A stretch of 64,000 nt of DNA from Mycosarcoma maydis (GCF_000328475.2 NC_026478.1:2232001-2296000), one strand, 5' to 3'. Shown: positions 21,401 to 33,041, counted from the stretch's first letter. Numbers and translations are program-made. Notes: generated from the sequence alone by a model not told the origin.

Positions 21401-23632
21401 AGTCCTCCGTTCGTAGCTTAAGGTCCGATGCTGTTTCTCCAGACGCGAGGCAGAACAATTCTGGGGACTCAACTACAGCAGGATCAGCAGAAGTGCTCAG
21501 CGACCCAAACTCTGCCGCTGCTTCACGCCGGAGCTCGAGAGGCGCTGATGAGCAACGTGCCGCTGTCAACACGTCCAATGCCTGCGCTCACAAAACTATG
21601 CCGCCACTGCCTCCACCGCGCAAGCCTGTTGGCTCCTTAAGGGAAGATCGTCCTATTCCACGACAAGATGCCGCATCTGCACTCTCGAACGTACAGCGCA
21701 GTCGATACAGTCTTGTTGAAGGGAATCGTGGAACAAATGAGGCTCCAAGCGCACTCGCAAGCTCCACTTCGGCGATGCTTTTGACGTCGTGGAACAAAGC
21801 CAAGGCTAGCATGGCGGACAAGGAATCGAGACAGGCGGCCGCGCGAGATGCAAAGGACGCCATCAAACGCGGTTGGGCAAATTGGAATACCAAGCGCACC
21901 GAAGCTCGTCGTGAAACGCAAGCGGCGGACGAGGATGGCGACGAGCATTACGATCAGGCCGGCATGACTCGCTCACAATCTAGTCGCTTGTCGCTTGTGC
22001 CTGGCAGATCAGCATGGCTCGCCAGCAGTCCGCCTGACCCTACCAGCTTTGGCCTCGGCTTCGACAAGTCGAGTCCAGAAGACACACGCAGTGCGGCTCG
22101 TGACAAGCGCGCCCCGGCGAACCACTATGCCAATTTTCGTGCCAACCTTACTGACACGGATGATGACAATGCCAGCGTGCATTCTAACTCAAGCAATCGA
22201 CAGCCGTATCGCGAGTTGAGGGCGTCTAAGAAAGTGCATGGTTTTGACAGCAGCTCTGCAGACCGCGCATCCTCCGGTTTCTCGTCGAAACTCACATCAG
22301 CCGTGTCGGTCTCAACTGCAGCGTCCACAACGTCTCCCGGGGATGCGTCAGGCTGGTCTGGTACGTGGGATGCGGACGTGCCTTCGCTGGCTCCCCCGGC
22401 ACTCGCCTTCCGCAACGAGCGCGACGATGAACTGGGTGCCGATACGAAGCGGCACACTTTGGAAAGGTCGCTCAGCCGGGAGACATGTACCAGCGTTTCC
22501 CCACGGGCGTTGCCACAGCGGAAACCGAGCAGCAGCATCCTGTCGACATCGCAGAGCAGCGGCGGTTTGTCGTTCATTCCACCGGCACCCGCGGCAACGA
22601 CCGAGCTTGCATCTGCATCTGGCTTGTCCGACAGCGACGTTGCACCGACCAAGCCTGAGACTGCAGCGAGCGCGCAAATTTCTGACACGAAACTCGACTC
22701 TGCTCTTGGCACTGGCGTTGTTTCGGAGCGGCGAACGCCCGAGCGCGCAAAGGTCGAGGAAAGCAATAGCCCTTTGCAACACACGGCTTCGTGGAACCCA
22801 AGCCGGGTCTCTGAGCAACAAAAGCATCCAGCTGCTCAAGGCGAAGCGTCTGAGATGGGATCGGCGTCGAGCCAGACGACAAAGACTGGCAACAAGCATG
22901 ATAGGGACAGCCAGGATCCGAATGATAGTCTAGGCGAAGCGGGGGCGCAAGAGAAACGCGTCGGTGAGACTGAGCAGCCCTATGTTGCTGTCCCTGCACA
23001 GGTATCTTCGCCAAGCCTCGGATCGGAGCGCATCAAGAAGCAACCTGGCCGAGCCACGATGATGGCGGTACCTGGGATTCCGTCGATGCAGAAGGCCGGT
23101 CCGCAGAGTTTCAGTGCGCCTGCACCGCCCGAACCAGTTGCATCGAGGAGCGATGCAGAAACTTCACCGAGCGCGTTCAGGGCTAGCTCGCTGTTCAAGA
23201 TGCCCGTGTTTGCAAGTCCCGTGTTGACAAGTGGCGCTGGAAAGAACACCAGCTTCGGTGGCAAGCCGAGCGATGTGGCGACGGCAATGGCACCAGGTGT
23301 CGCCGAGCCGCCGGGCAAACCAGACACCTCGAGTTCTTGCGCTGCCTACAGAGGCGGATATTGCGGCAGCAGAAAGACCTGCGAGCGCGCTCGGGCTAAC
23401 GCAAATGGACGAGCGTGCACAGTATGCCGTCGACACGGATGACGCTCCAGAAACATGCCGCTCTTTACTGGAACGGGCGCACGATGGCGGTGCACAAGAC
23501 GACACTGACACCACGTTGACCGATGCAGTCAAGGCTGAGCGGTCTGCTACGCATTCGCACTTTGGGCAGACACAAGCGGGTTCTGGGAAGACGGTGCACA
23601 CTGGGGATCAGGAGGTCAAGCTGGCTTCTTAG
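18469..23632 (+). CDS. TEX2/Nvj2-like PH and SMP-domain lipid-transfer protein
   Basis: Residues 7-28 form a membrane anchor (FFYLLGGVTFLPLCLLAVVL). Residues about 218-364 look like a PH-type domain ending in RPQWFLFCKNNYFMEDWYHA. Residues about 422-623 form an SMP domain (LNALVGRIFFSVYRTAWLED, GDIKVVEVDVGRRAPGF, IESRLRELIQESIVVPNMDD). The order TM-PH-SMP is that of yeast Nvj2 and animal TEX2, ER proteins that move lipid or ceramide at membrane contact sites. The remaining 1000 residues are Ser/Ala-rich and probably disordered. The frame used from 18469 stops at 23442, but its last 35 residues look out of frame. Protein-like sequence continues in the +1 frame to 23632. A 55-nt GT-AG segment (23297-23351, G|GTGTCG to CTACAG) would join the two frames and give 1702 residues. 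A one-base frameshift is the alternative. Confidence 0.88.
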
Positions 23633-23848
23633 ACCAGCGGTGTCAAGAGGTTGTCGTGCGAATTTGCTCACGGTGCACGAGCGGAATGTTGATTGATGCT
23701 TGTCGCTTGTATGGTCTGACGTTGGCATCACAGCAGAGCTAAGTCAAGTCGTGAGTGGAGCATGGATGGGGACTGAATGTTGGCGTGTGTTTAGCTTTGG
23801 TGAGTGTTTTGATGGGTTTGGCGAGAGAGAAATGGCGGTGGATGTGAG

Positions 23849-25972
23849 TCAAGGATCGAGAAGACCGATGTCGAATTCGTGTGCCAGATGGTGGAGCGAC
23901 TCGGTGGAGGGTTGGTATGGAAGATCGGGTAGCTGGAGGTGGTGGAGCATGCATTGCCAGACGGCGAAAGAGTGGTTTAAGCCTTTCTGTTCCTGCAAAG
24001 CGTAGATGCCGCCGTTGTGGCCGGCGTCGCATTTGGCAGCGTCGGGGAGGTGTGCGCCGGAGCACGCGCCACGGCCGGGCGAAGGGAGGAGGAAGTACAC
24101 TTCAGATACGCGCGAATGAACGAGAGCCATGGTGCAGTATACACACGGTTCGTAGAGCGAGAATAGAGATAGCGAGGTGAGCAGGTAGTCGCTGCCGTTG
24201 GTGGATGTGTCAGTCGAGGGCAATACGCGATCCAGAGTTCGCAGTACCGACACGCGCGCGATGGCTTCGATCACGCCGTGCTTGAGAGGGTTGCGTCGCA
24301 AAATACGTTGATCCAGCGCATCCACCTCAATCGTCCCCGTGACACTGGTAGAGTTAGACGTGTAGACAGCTCGTGACGTCGCGTGCAATTGCGCATAGTC
24401 TTGAGCGCTCATTGCCAAGCTGTCGAGCAGACGCACTTTCTCCACGTTGTACTCATCTTGGCTGTCACTCGAGCTGCATGTGCGCGCGCTTGGTAGTGGC
24501 TGGATACGACCCACCAAGGGGGCGGTAGGTCCAGTCAATTGCGACCAGTCACACATCTCCTCTCGCTCGATCCATGACATGCTCTGCTCGGACGGAACCA
24601 TGCGCTTGGCTACATCGAAAGCGTGTGTGACATGCACCGCCGAACCGATCGCCCGTCTCTTGGCTTGCTCATCGCTCAGAGACAGCGCATGCCTCGCCAG
24701 TGCCACCACGCGCTTGAACCGGTTCAATGCCCACCGCAGCCTGACACGATCCTGCGTCCACATGGCTGCATCCTTCTGCCGATCAATGAGCAACACCGGT
24801 GCCGTTACACCATCACCGCCGTTGGCTGGCACGAGCTCTTTGGGGTTCGTCCGCACAATGCACGGCCAAACCGCCTGCCATTCGGCCAATCTCTGCTTTG
24901 TCGGTGCAGCGATCACAGGTACCGGTGCCAAGTACGGCTCTGGAGGCTCACCAAAGATGCCCTCCGCTTTTTCAGAGAGCCATTGGACGAGGGTGGTGCG
25001 GTCTGGAAACGCGGTTCGCAAGCAGAGCAGAAATTGGGTTCGAGACAGCTTGGTTTTCGCATCCGAGGTGGTTCGAAAAGATCGCAGATGACGAGTCGAG
25101 TGTCGACCGTCGTCGCGGTTCTGCAGGACTGCAGGCTGTTTCTGTAGGAACTTGACCGCGAGCGAAGCGGATGTGGGTGCGATGTCGATGATCCATGCGT
25201 CTCGAGTGGCCAGAGGAAGAGTGGCCGGGTCGATGGCGCAAGTCAGCCGGTACATGGGTGGGAAGTGGCGCTGTGATTGACTGCGATCCGCTTTCTGCAT
25301 GAGCTCGAGATCAACACCGTTGCTGACGCTTTGGCGCTTCTCTTTTGGTGAGAGAGAAGCCTCGGTTGCGGAAACTTGCTCCGACTCGACTTGCTCATCA
25401 GAGAAACCAATCCTTCCCATCTGCAACGCCTCTTGTATCACATCCTCGCTTCGGATCCTCTCAGTTTCTTCTCTTTCCCTTTCCTCTGCCGTCAGCTCTG
25501 GTTCCCACCACATCCTCCCCGTCCCGTATGAGATACACAACTCTTCGCCTTCCTCGACCCTCCTCACCGTCTCATACCGTATCGAGTGCGATGAATGATC
25601 CAACGTCCACTTCACATTTGGACTCTTGGAGTGGTTGAACAGACTGCCCAGACCCAATGCGAGCGCCATGATGGCTCTGCGATTGCTGGTGCGTTTCCAT
25701 ATGAACGTGTAGCCGTCAAGTTGAGTTTTGCTTCCGAATTCGTGATACTCTTCGGGCGGAAAGAGGAGGACAGGGCTGATCTCGATCAGCGTTTCCGAAG
25801 CGATTTCTCGAGAAGCGTAGACGCCTCGACCTGAATTGGTTGGCGAGTTGTTGATCACCAGACCGAATGCGTTGAGGTGTGGCGTCGACGGTGGGTATCG
25901 TAGGCATGATTGGATGTGCACATCCTGATCCTCTGCAAGCGACGGAATATGTGTCTCCACCATCGTTGCCAT
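23849..25972 (-). CDS. SET domain fused to TAD3-like tRNA adenosine deaminase subunit
   Basis: 707 residues from the ATG at 25970-25972 (the frame opens six codons earlier at a non-ATG). Residues about 35-155 are a SET domain: SGRGVYASREI, the NHS motif in SLFNHSKSPNV, and GEELCISYG. Residues about 230-707 resemble TAD3/ADAT3, the non-catalytic partner of TAD2 that makes inosine at tRNA position 34. This part has a TAD3-like EWQAVWP block, a HGV site near residue 565 where active deaminases have HAE, and the zinc-binding PCVYC near 606. Loss of the catalytic Glu is normal for TAD3. It has NHSFAVW near the end. One uninterrupted frame links the halves through Glu-rich linker sequence, so this is not two genes. 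The SET half resembles small fungal SET proteins of unknown substrate. The gene converges on the TEX2-like gene. Confidence 0.88.
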   Translation of the reverse strand: MATMVETHIPSLAEDQDVHIQSCLRYPPSTPHLNAFGLVINNSPTNSGRGVYASREIASETLIEISPVLLFPPEEYHEFGSKTQLDGYTFIWKRTSNRRAIMALALGLGSLFNHSKSPNVKWTLDHSSHSIRYETVRRVEEGEELCISYGTGRMWWEPELTAEEREREETERIRSEDVIQEALQMGRIGFSDEQVESEQVSATEASLSPKEKRQSVSNGVDLELMQKADRSQSQRHFPPMYRLTCAIDPATLPLATRDAWIIDIAPTSASLAVKFLQKQPAVLQNRDDGRHSTRHLRSFRTTSDAKTKLSRTQFLLCLRTAFPDRTTLVQWLSEKAEGIFGEPPEPYLAPVPVIAAPTKQRLAEWQAVWPCIVRTNPKELVPANGGDGVTAPVLLIDRQKDAAMWTQDRVRLRWALNRFKRVVALARHALSLSDEQAKRRAIGSAVHVTHAFDVAKRMVPSEQSMSWIEREEMCDWSQLTGPTAPLVGRIQPLPSARTCSSSDSQDEYNVEKVRLLDSLAMSAQDYAQLHATSRAVYTSNSTSVTGTIEVDALDQRILRRNPLKHGVIEAIARVSVLRTLDRVLPSTDTSTNGSDYLLTSLSLFSLYEPCVYCTMALVHSRVSEVYFLLPSPGRGACSGAHLPDAAKCDAGHNGGIYALQEQKGLNHSFAVWQCMLHHLQLPDLPYQPSTESLHHLAHEFDIGLLDP

Positions 25973-26411
25973 CCACCAAATCCCTTGCACGTCTCGCCGA
26001 TCAATCCAAGCTCAAGCCATCCGACAACAATCACGAATGCTGCAGCAAGCTTTTCCTTGCAACAGCAAGATACGACAAGCGTGAAGCTTTATCTCATGCC
26101 TGTTTCTAAAAATTCTGAGCCACCTCGGAAGTCGGAATACTCACTCTTTACCCCACTTTACGCCTTACGCTCACACACATACACATGCTTCAAAGTCGTG
26201 AATGCTCACTTCCCTACCACAAACCACAAAGAAACCCAGACTCGCAAGAACGCTACAGATACGTGACAATTGTGAACGCGATAATTCACCCAAAACCTAT
26301 TGTTACAAAGTTGCAGAAAAGCAATGTGATAGACAGAGCGAGCCAGAAGATCCAGGAGGATCTTGTGAGTTTGGTGATAGACGATAGATATGAGAAACGT
26401 ACGCCAGAGGC
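25973..26411. other. spacer between the SET-TAD3 and bHLH genes
   Basis: About 440 bases between two minus-strand genes, holding the leader of the fusion gene and the 3' region of the bHLH gene. A 20-mer at 26028-26047 (CAATCACGAATGCTGCAGCA) recurs exactly at 31068-31087. No gene is seen. Confidence 0.55.
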
Positions 26412-28440
26412 TTAGTTGGCAGCCTCAGCACTGGCTGGGCGGTTAGCAGCGACAATACTCTCGGGGTCAGGAATCCCTGCCACCTGTTCGAGAGCCTCGC
26501 ACTGCTGTGTGAGCTCCTTGCTCTTTCCGTCCAGCCATCGGATGAGATCGACGGCCTGGAACAGAACGGCACTCTTGGAACCAGCGCCTCCTCCGGCACT
26601 GCCTCCGCGACCTCTTCCCTTGCCGCGCTGACGTACTCCATCGGGACCCGCCTTCTTGGTTTTCTTGGGAGGCTTCTTCCTCCCAACAGAGAGCACGTCG
26701 ACCACATCGTCAATGTCGGATCGATCGTCGAGACCTTCGTCCTCCACCCCTGTGCCAAAGCCGGAAGAAAGACCCAATGCCCGAGCACCAAAGTTGCGCC
26801 CATCATCCAGTAAAACGACGAGATCTTTGAAGCCTTCCCGAATGTAATTTCTTCGCCTCTGCTCCGATAGAATGTGGTTCTGACGCTTCTCAGACTCGGT
26901 AAGCAGCTCGCGCTTGCTGGGTGCGCTGCTATCAGTTCGATCAAGCCTGTCTTCCTCGTCCTCGTGTTCTACCTTGAGCTTTTTGCCGGACGCACTCTTG
27001 GCGATCAAAGCGGATTTAGCGGCGGGACGTGGAGGTTGTGAGGCCGGGGCTTGAGTGGGGTTGTTACTGTGCGCCACCATATCGAGGCCGGCACTCATTC
27101 GGAACATTTCTGCGTGCATGCCAGTGAGCGAACCAAGGGCTAGTGCGGCCTGAGTCTGCTCGTCTGCATCACCGTCGCCAAAGTGGCCGGCATGGCGTTT
27201 GCTGCCTGTCGCAGAGTGGTCGTGAATGGCGTGTTGTTGTGAAGCTGGCGGCTGATGTGATGCCGGAGCTCCCAAAGACCATTCGGACAAAGCGCCACCA
27301 AAGGCTGTGTTGACCAGATCTGCTTCACGGTGGAAAGCACGCGACTTGGTGTTGCTGAGTGATCTTGGATGCTGTTGACTACGATTGGAACCATGTGGCG
27401 ACGTGGCAGAAGACGAAGTGTCGTGAGGGCTTTGCGAAGAGGCGGTCACCGAACCCGAATTAGAACCGGAAGATGCAGAGGGGACGCCTGCCGCTGCTTT
27501 TGTGCGGGTCTGCAATCGTCGTGCTGCGGCCGACATAGCTGGACCTTGGTGAAGCATGGGGTCTCGACTAGAGGCGGCTGCGGAGCCTGAGTCTGAAGGG
27601 AAGCCCATGGCCTCTGCAGCTGCTGTTGCCGATCTGTCTGCGGCGGCTGCTGAGAAACTCGGCATGCCCTCGGGAAGGCTGGGATCAAAGTCCCATTCAA
27701 AGCCTTCCAAGAAGTTGACAAGCAGATTCTTTTCCTTTGCATCAAAGAGTGGATTGTTGTGAGATGGTTTGTCGCCAGCTGAGGGAGTACCAATGCCAAA
27801 AGGCGAGAAGGTGCCGCTTGCAAAGGCGTCGGTATCAAACATGTTGGGTCTTGAGGGCTCAAAATCGGGAGGTGGCGGGGGCCTCAAGGCAGATTCCGAG
27901 AAGCGTGAAGAGCCGACTCTGGGCGACGCTGGCCTGCTGCCTTTTGAGAGGCTTCCCCTGCGGCTGTTGGATCTACTAGCCATGTGAACGTCGTCATGGC
28001 CAAAGTTGAGGGCCTGCGGTGTGGAGGCCATGAAATGGGAAGTGAGACCTGGTGTCATAGGATTTGATGGACCCCCCTTGCGATCGACGGAGCTGAGGAA
28101 TTGGAGGTCATTGAGATCAAGCTCAGCGGGCAGGTCGAGAGAGAAGTGAAAGTCTGTTGTTTGCCAAAAGATTGAAAGCAAAGCGTAAATCAGCATGGAA
28201 ATTAGGACCAAGAAGCGGTCAACGCGGTGGAGCAACGGTGCATTTACCTTCGTACGGGACGGGCATAGGAGGAAGGTCGGAAGACTTGTCCATCGAGTCT
28301 GGATGTTGCAACATGGCTTCTGCGGATGTAGATGCCGACGCCGAGGGAGCCAACGAATACACTGCGACGGACGAGGTGGTGGGAAGAGCGGACATGATGT
28401 GAACGTCGTTGGTAGGCGGTAGCTGGACTGCAACGCTCAT
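26412..28440 (-). CDS. bHLH transcription factor with extended loop
   Basis: Exon 1 is 28248-28440 (ATG at 28438-28440) and exon 2 is 26412-28153. The 94-nt intron 28154-28247 starts GTAAAT and ends CAACAG, and the join gives VPYE-DFHFSLDL in frame. The product has 644 residues. The single-exon alternative starts at a different upstream position and reads through the intron. The first 470 residues are Ser/Ala/Pro/Gln-rich, as in activation regions. A basic region and helix 1 (RQNHILSEQRRRNYIREGF, then KDLVVLL) lie near residue 480-510, with the H-E-R pattern of E-box-binding bHLH proteins. Helix 2 with a leucine-rich extension (VLFQAVDLIRWLDGKSKEL) lies near 590-620. The loop is about 80 residues, against 5-25 in typical bHLH proteins, and contains GRGRGGSAGG and Lys/Arg runs that could be a nuclear signal. 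Target genes are unknown. Confidence 0.85.
28154..28247 (-). other. intron of the bHLH gene
   Basis: The donor is GAAG|GTAAAT and the acceptor is CAACAG|ACTTTC on the minus strand. Removing 94 nt restores the frame between an ATG-initiated exon and the main open frame. Confidence 0.8.
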
Positions 28441-31400
28441 GCTTTGCTAGTAAGGATGAGCCAGATATTCTGATGAGGTTTCAACGTGGAGGAGGATGTT
28501 GCTTAGTCACTTGGCAAGCTGTCGTAAGGCCAGAACTAATCAAGCGAGCGACAAAAGCTGCCGCGACGAATGAGATGCGGTAGAGATGGGATGAGGGTTG
28601 TAATCGTTTCGAGGGTGGAAAAGTTGCCAGGCGAATAGACTGAGGCTGTGCAGAGACGACGGTCGCTTGTGTCCAGTAGCTGATGGTGGGGAGAGATTGT
28701 CGAAAGAAACAATCGGAGTGGCAGAGCGCATGTATGGGGTGGTGCAAGGCTTTGGGACGTTGTCGACTGAGATTTCGAGTCGACGAGGTGATTGTGTATC
28801 AGAGTCAAGACTGAGAGCTGAACCAGCAGGACGTAGGCTTGCAGCTTGCTACGCTTACGACAGAGGAAGCGGACTGAGCCGTAGAGTCAATCGAGTGTGA
28901 CGAGGCAAAAGGCGATTCATGCAGCAGGTCTTCCGACTCGTGCGACGGCTCGAGGTGGAAACAATGATGGTGAGCAGCCAAAGTTGTCGAAAGGAAACGG
29001 TGCGGATCGAAGGAGTGGGGATGTGATGGTGAAGAGGTGAGTGACACTGGAGTAAAGAAAGGATCGGGTGTCAAGAGGATGGCAAAGAGGCAAGTGCACC
29101 ATCCTGTCATTCAAGGTTAGCAGGACTGAGAAGCATCCCCCGAGTTGCGTCCCTGGAGAGCGCAGCCAGAGACCGGCTCAAGCCTCGATCGCCTTTGCCT
29201 AGCCAGACGCCGAGCAAAGCAAAGCCAAGCCGAAAAGAAAGCAAAGCAAAGGAAATAAAATTAATATTATAAAGGTAAAACGAACAAAGATAAAATTGAA
29301 CGTTGGCGTAAAATCCGGAGAAGCCGCTGCTCGAGCCAAACGGAGAGAGTGGAAAGTAAGAGTCTGTCACAGAGTGAGAGTGAGAGTGAGACAGAGTCAG
29401 AGACAGGTCGGCTAAGGAGAGAGGAGCGCGTTTGCCCATAACTTGACTGAGTCAACTATTCACGATTCTGTTTATAGCTGTACTGCCAACTCGAACAGCT
29501 GCGTCGCCCGACGTTGCATATAACGCCTGCACGCAGCGCACGCAGCGCACGCATCGCCCGCAGCTCTAAACAGGACATGAATCTCAGACAGCGAAATGGC
29601 ACGATCGGTTGTGCGGTTGCGGTAATTGACCAAGTGTGTCTTTCTACGATCATGGTTTAAAGTGGAAAGAGTGAGGTCCAAGCAACCACAAATCACGGCA
29701 GGGCTCGCTCGCTAACAGAGCAAGGACACATCTGGCAGCCCTAGTTAAGTTAACCAATCTTTAGAGGGAAAGGGCGACGAGGTAGAAACTTTGACCAAAG
29801 ATGCCATCAAGTCAAGGCTGGCGAGTCAGATGGCAATGAGAGAGGACTTGCCTTGTCACAGCTAGTCGACGGCCAGCGAGACGCCGCAATTTGGTGACGC
29901 AAGGCTAGGCTTGCTATGGACGAATTACCTCTTGACACGGTGCTGTCGACCTGAGTTGGTTCCAAAGGCATTCATTCGGTAACAAAGTCGAGAGTCCAAG
30001 TGGTGGAGAGCCGGTGGTAAAAATACGGTGTGCTGTCAGTCACGAGTGATGAGTTGCTTGCAGCCAAGCTGCACGAATCGGAGCTTTGATTTTCGCACCG
30101 CGCCCATTGTCAGTCGCCGTGCCTGGTAAGAAAATCGCAGATACAGAAAGCGCCGAACCACGAACAGGTCACAACTCTGAACGAAAGCTGCAACTAACTA
30201 AAACTCGGGTCTGCTTCCAATCAGGCTGCCGATGATCCACAGTCTTCTTTCCACACATCCACACAACGCTCTTTCTTGACTAGAGCAGGCGAAACTGTTG
30301 TCGCGTCGACACGGTCATGAACAGTCGACGAACGCATACCAGACAACAGTCACGAGTGCGCGGACACTATTTTGCCTTGTGTGCTCAAAGTGGCTCGATT
30401 GCGATTGCCCCACCTGAACAGCCAGATGTCTGTCAAATGTAATCACAATTGCTGTCCAGAGCGCAGCCAATCGCAAGCTTCAGAGCTAGAGCGAGCACAA
30501 GGTGCGGGGAAGCTCGAGTTACACTGCCATGAATCCTCGAAAGATCGATGAGAATTTCACATTCGTGAATTCGTGAGTCTCGCGCTGGGCAACGACAGAA
30601 CAAGCAAGAAGGTTACCACCGTTTCAAACAAAATTGTGTGCGCAGCAGATCCTGTAGCAACCACGAACCCTTCAACGTTGCCAGCTTGTTCGAAAGACGT
30701 CGCTATCCATAGCAGCTACTGTACTGTAACGATGATATACTTTGTTCGCATATGCCTTTGCCGATGCATGGTCCGATGCTCAGCGAGTTCGACGTCGGAC
30801 TGAGCCGGATCGTTGAAACGAGAAAGAATCTTGCACCTAGTAGCTGAGAAGGCAACAAAGAGAAGAAAGGCCCCGACAAAATACAAACAGGTCACAGCTT
30901 GCCCTCACTCTTTCAAAGTACAAGCGAGAAGTGACATGCCCTCAACCACCACGATACAAGGTTGATCTTGTTTTCCAAGCCTCGGACCGAGCGGCTGTAC
31001 GTCTGCTAAGTTGGTTAACAGAAAGAAAGCATTATCGGGCGGCAACCTCTGTAGCTTGCGTGAAATGCAATCACGAATGCTGCAGCACTTTTAGCAGAAT
31101 TCGGCTATCGCGCGGCTCCCGACCAAACCCACCCGCCAAACAACCAAGCGAATGCCGTTGTGCTTTTTGCGCAGTCTACCAGTGTCACTCAAATTGTGAC
31201 TAATGAGGCAAAGAAGCAAGCTGCCCTCAAGCCCACCCACAGTCGCAGAGCCACAGTCTCGAATCCAGCCGTCGTGTGTCGTGTTGGCAGTGTGGTGCCC
31301 CATGTCTAGTAGCTGACTCTGGTTCGCTGACTCCAGACTCACCGACTTTGCTCTCCACTTTGCCTGGTTAAGGCTGCTCATCATGTGGATCGCGATGGCT

Positions 31401-32529
31401 GTCGTGCGATCGACTGCGACGTTTTCCGATTTCAAGTCCATCTCAAGTCTCATCTAAGTTGATTTCATGCTTGCTCGCATATTGTTTATGCTTAAACAGT
31501 CTCGTGACAGCTTTGGCATCGGCATTCGTGATTCACGTTTGTCTTCGGCTCCACCCAATGCACAATCACTTGCACATTCCGATCGGCTCTCGGTTTCGGC
31601 CTGGTTATTGTCCAGCAACATCCGCAGATGCACACACGCATCTGCTTGCCGATAAAGATCAACTCGTCACGCGCTGCTCAAACCTAAAACCAGGCTGCAA
31701 TGAAGCGCAGTTACAGCCAGATCCAGCTTTAGCTTTTCGCCTTTCTAAGCTTCGCATTTGTATCCCCACTCGTGACTGGCTCATCGACGTCTTTGGCAGT
31801 TTCTGGGCGTTAGCCAAACACCATCGCTGCGGGCCAACTCCAAAGCCTACGTCATCACAACATATGTCACGCGTGCCGCGTCGCTCGCACTCGAAAATTT
31901 ATGCATGCACCACAGCCAAACCGTCGGTGCTTGATCTGGAACAAACAAGACAGGCACGCATGATGAGTTTCTCTTGCACTCGAAGCTCATCAGTTCACCT
32001 AAAGTGTGCTGGAACCACGCACGATTGTCAATTGTTCGCCACGCACACTTTGTCAATTGTTCGCACATGCTTTGCCATCTCCCAACTCTTGCTTCTGTCG
32101 CCCTTCTCTTGAAGGAACTTGGTTTGGTAATGAGGGTGCAAGCAAGACCAAGTACAAATTCACCATAGTCCCATGGTCTTTGGCAGGCCAACGCGAAGAA
32201 TTTCACCACCTCAGCAAGTCGCCATTAAGTCGTTGCTCTGAACTGGTTTCACGTCTAGCTTCAATGCATGCGAGATCGCTTCTCTTCGCATCGCACCCAT
32301 CGTGAATCGTCATTGTCAAAGCGCGAGCGGTCCATGTCCATGTGCTTCCTATTGTCGTCCGAGTCAAAAGCGGCGATCCAAGAGCAATTTCCAAAGATCG
32401 TCATTGCCATCGCTGCCAATTCCCCGCTACTCACCCTCTCAACCGAGATCGACGCTTTGATCCGTGGGAAACTCTAAGCCCATCATGTGCCATGAGGTTC
32501 GATACTGGTTTCCCCACGAGGCCCTCCGC

Positions 32530-32563
32530 AATCACGAATCACGAATCACGAATCACGAATCGC
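32530..32563. repeat. AATCACGA tandem repeat
   Basis: Four perfect head-to-tail copies of the 8-mer AATCACGA and a fifth degenerate copy (ATCGCGC). This is the cleanest example of the dispersed motif in this orientation. It lies about 700 bases upstream of ERG8. Confidence 0.9.
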
Positions 32564-33005
32564 GCACACCAATTCCAAAGCAGCGGCACACTCACGACTC
32601 TTTGCGTCAACCTTGTCCGCTTCTCATATGAACCGTAGAGCACAGCACAATACAGAACGTAACAGCGCTGAGCGTCGCAAGCATCTCCAATCGTGAATTG
32701 CGTGCGATTAATTACCAGGAGCAGCAAGGCACAAACACAACACCTTGCAGGGTCAGCGCCGACCTGCAGCAATTCAAATCCAGAACCTGAGCTTCGCCTA
32801 GCCTCACCTCTGACCTGAACGAGGCTGAGTTCAATGCTAGCAGCAATCACGAATCTCGGTACCCGCATTATATCACCACCCTCACAGCTCTTGGAGCAAT
32901 TTCTTGCGGTCTCTGTCTCTCTTCCGTCCATGTTCGCGGTCCATTCTTCACGATCAGCAGAGAGCAGGTGCCTTGGAATGTTACAGGCTCCAGCCGGAAT
33001 TTGCG

Positions 33006-33041
33006 TATTCGTGATTCGTGATTCGTGATTCGTGATTCACG
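33006..33041. repeat. ATTCGTGATTCGTG tandem repeat
   Basis: Four copies of ATTCGTG with period 8, ending in an inverted half (ATTCACG), about 200 bases upstream of the ERG8 ATG. The array is the reverse complement of the one at 32530-32563, so the two could pair as an inverted repeat with a loop of about 440 bases. Confidence 0.88.

Noticed and set aside
31459..32112. 217-codon plus-strand frame between bHLH and ERG8
   Set aside because: It begins at TTG, contains copies of the intergenic motif and a local duplicated TCAATTGTTCGC segment, and shows no domain.
32530..33041. CRISPR-like array reading of the 8-bp repeats
   Set aside because: The units are 8 bp with no regular spacers, and the organism is a eukaryote.
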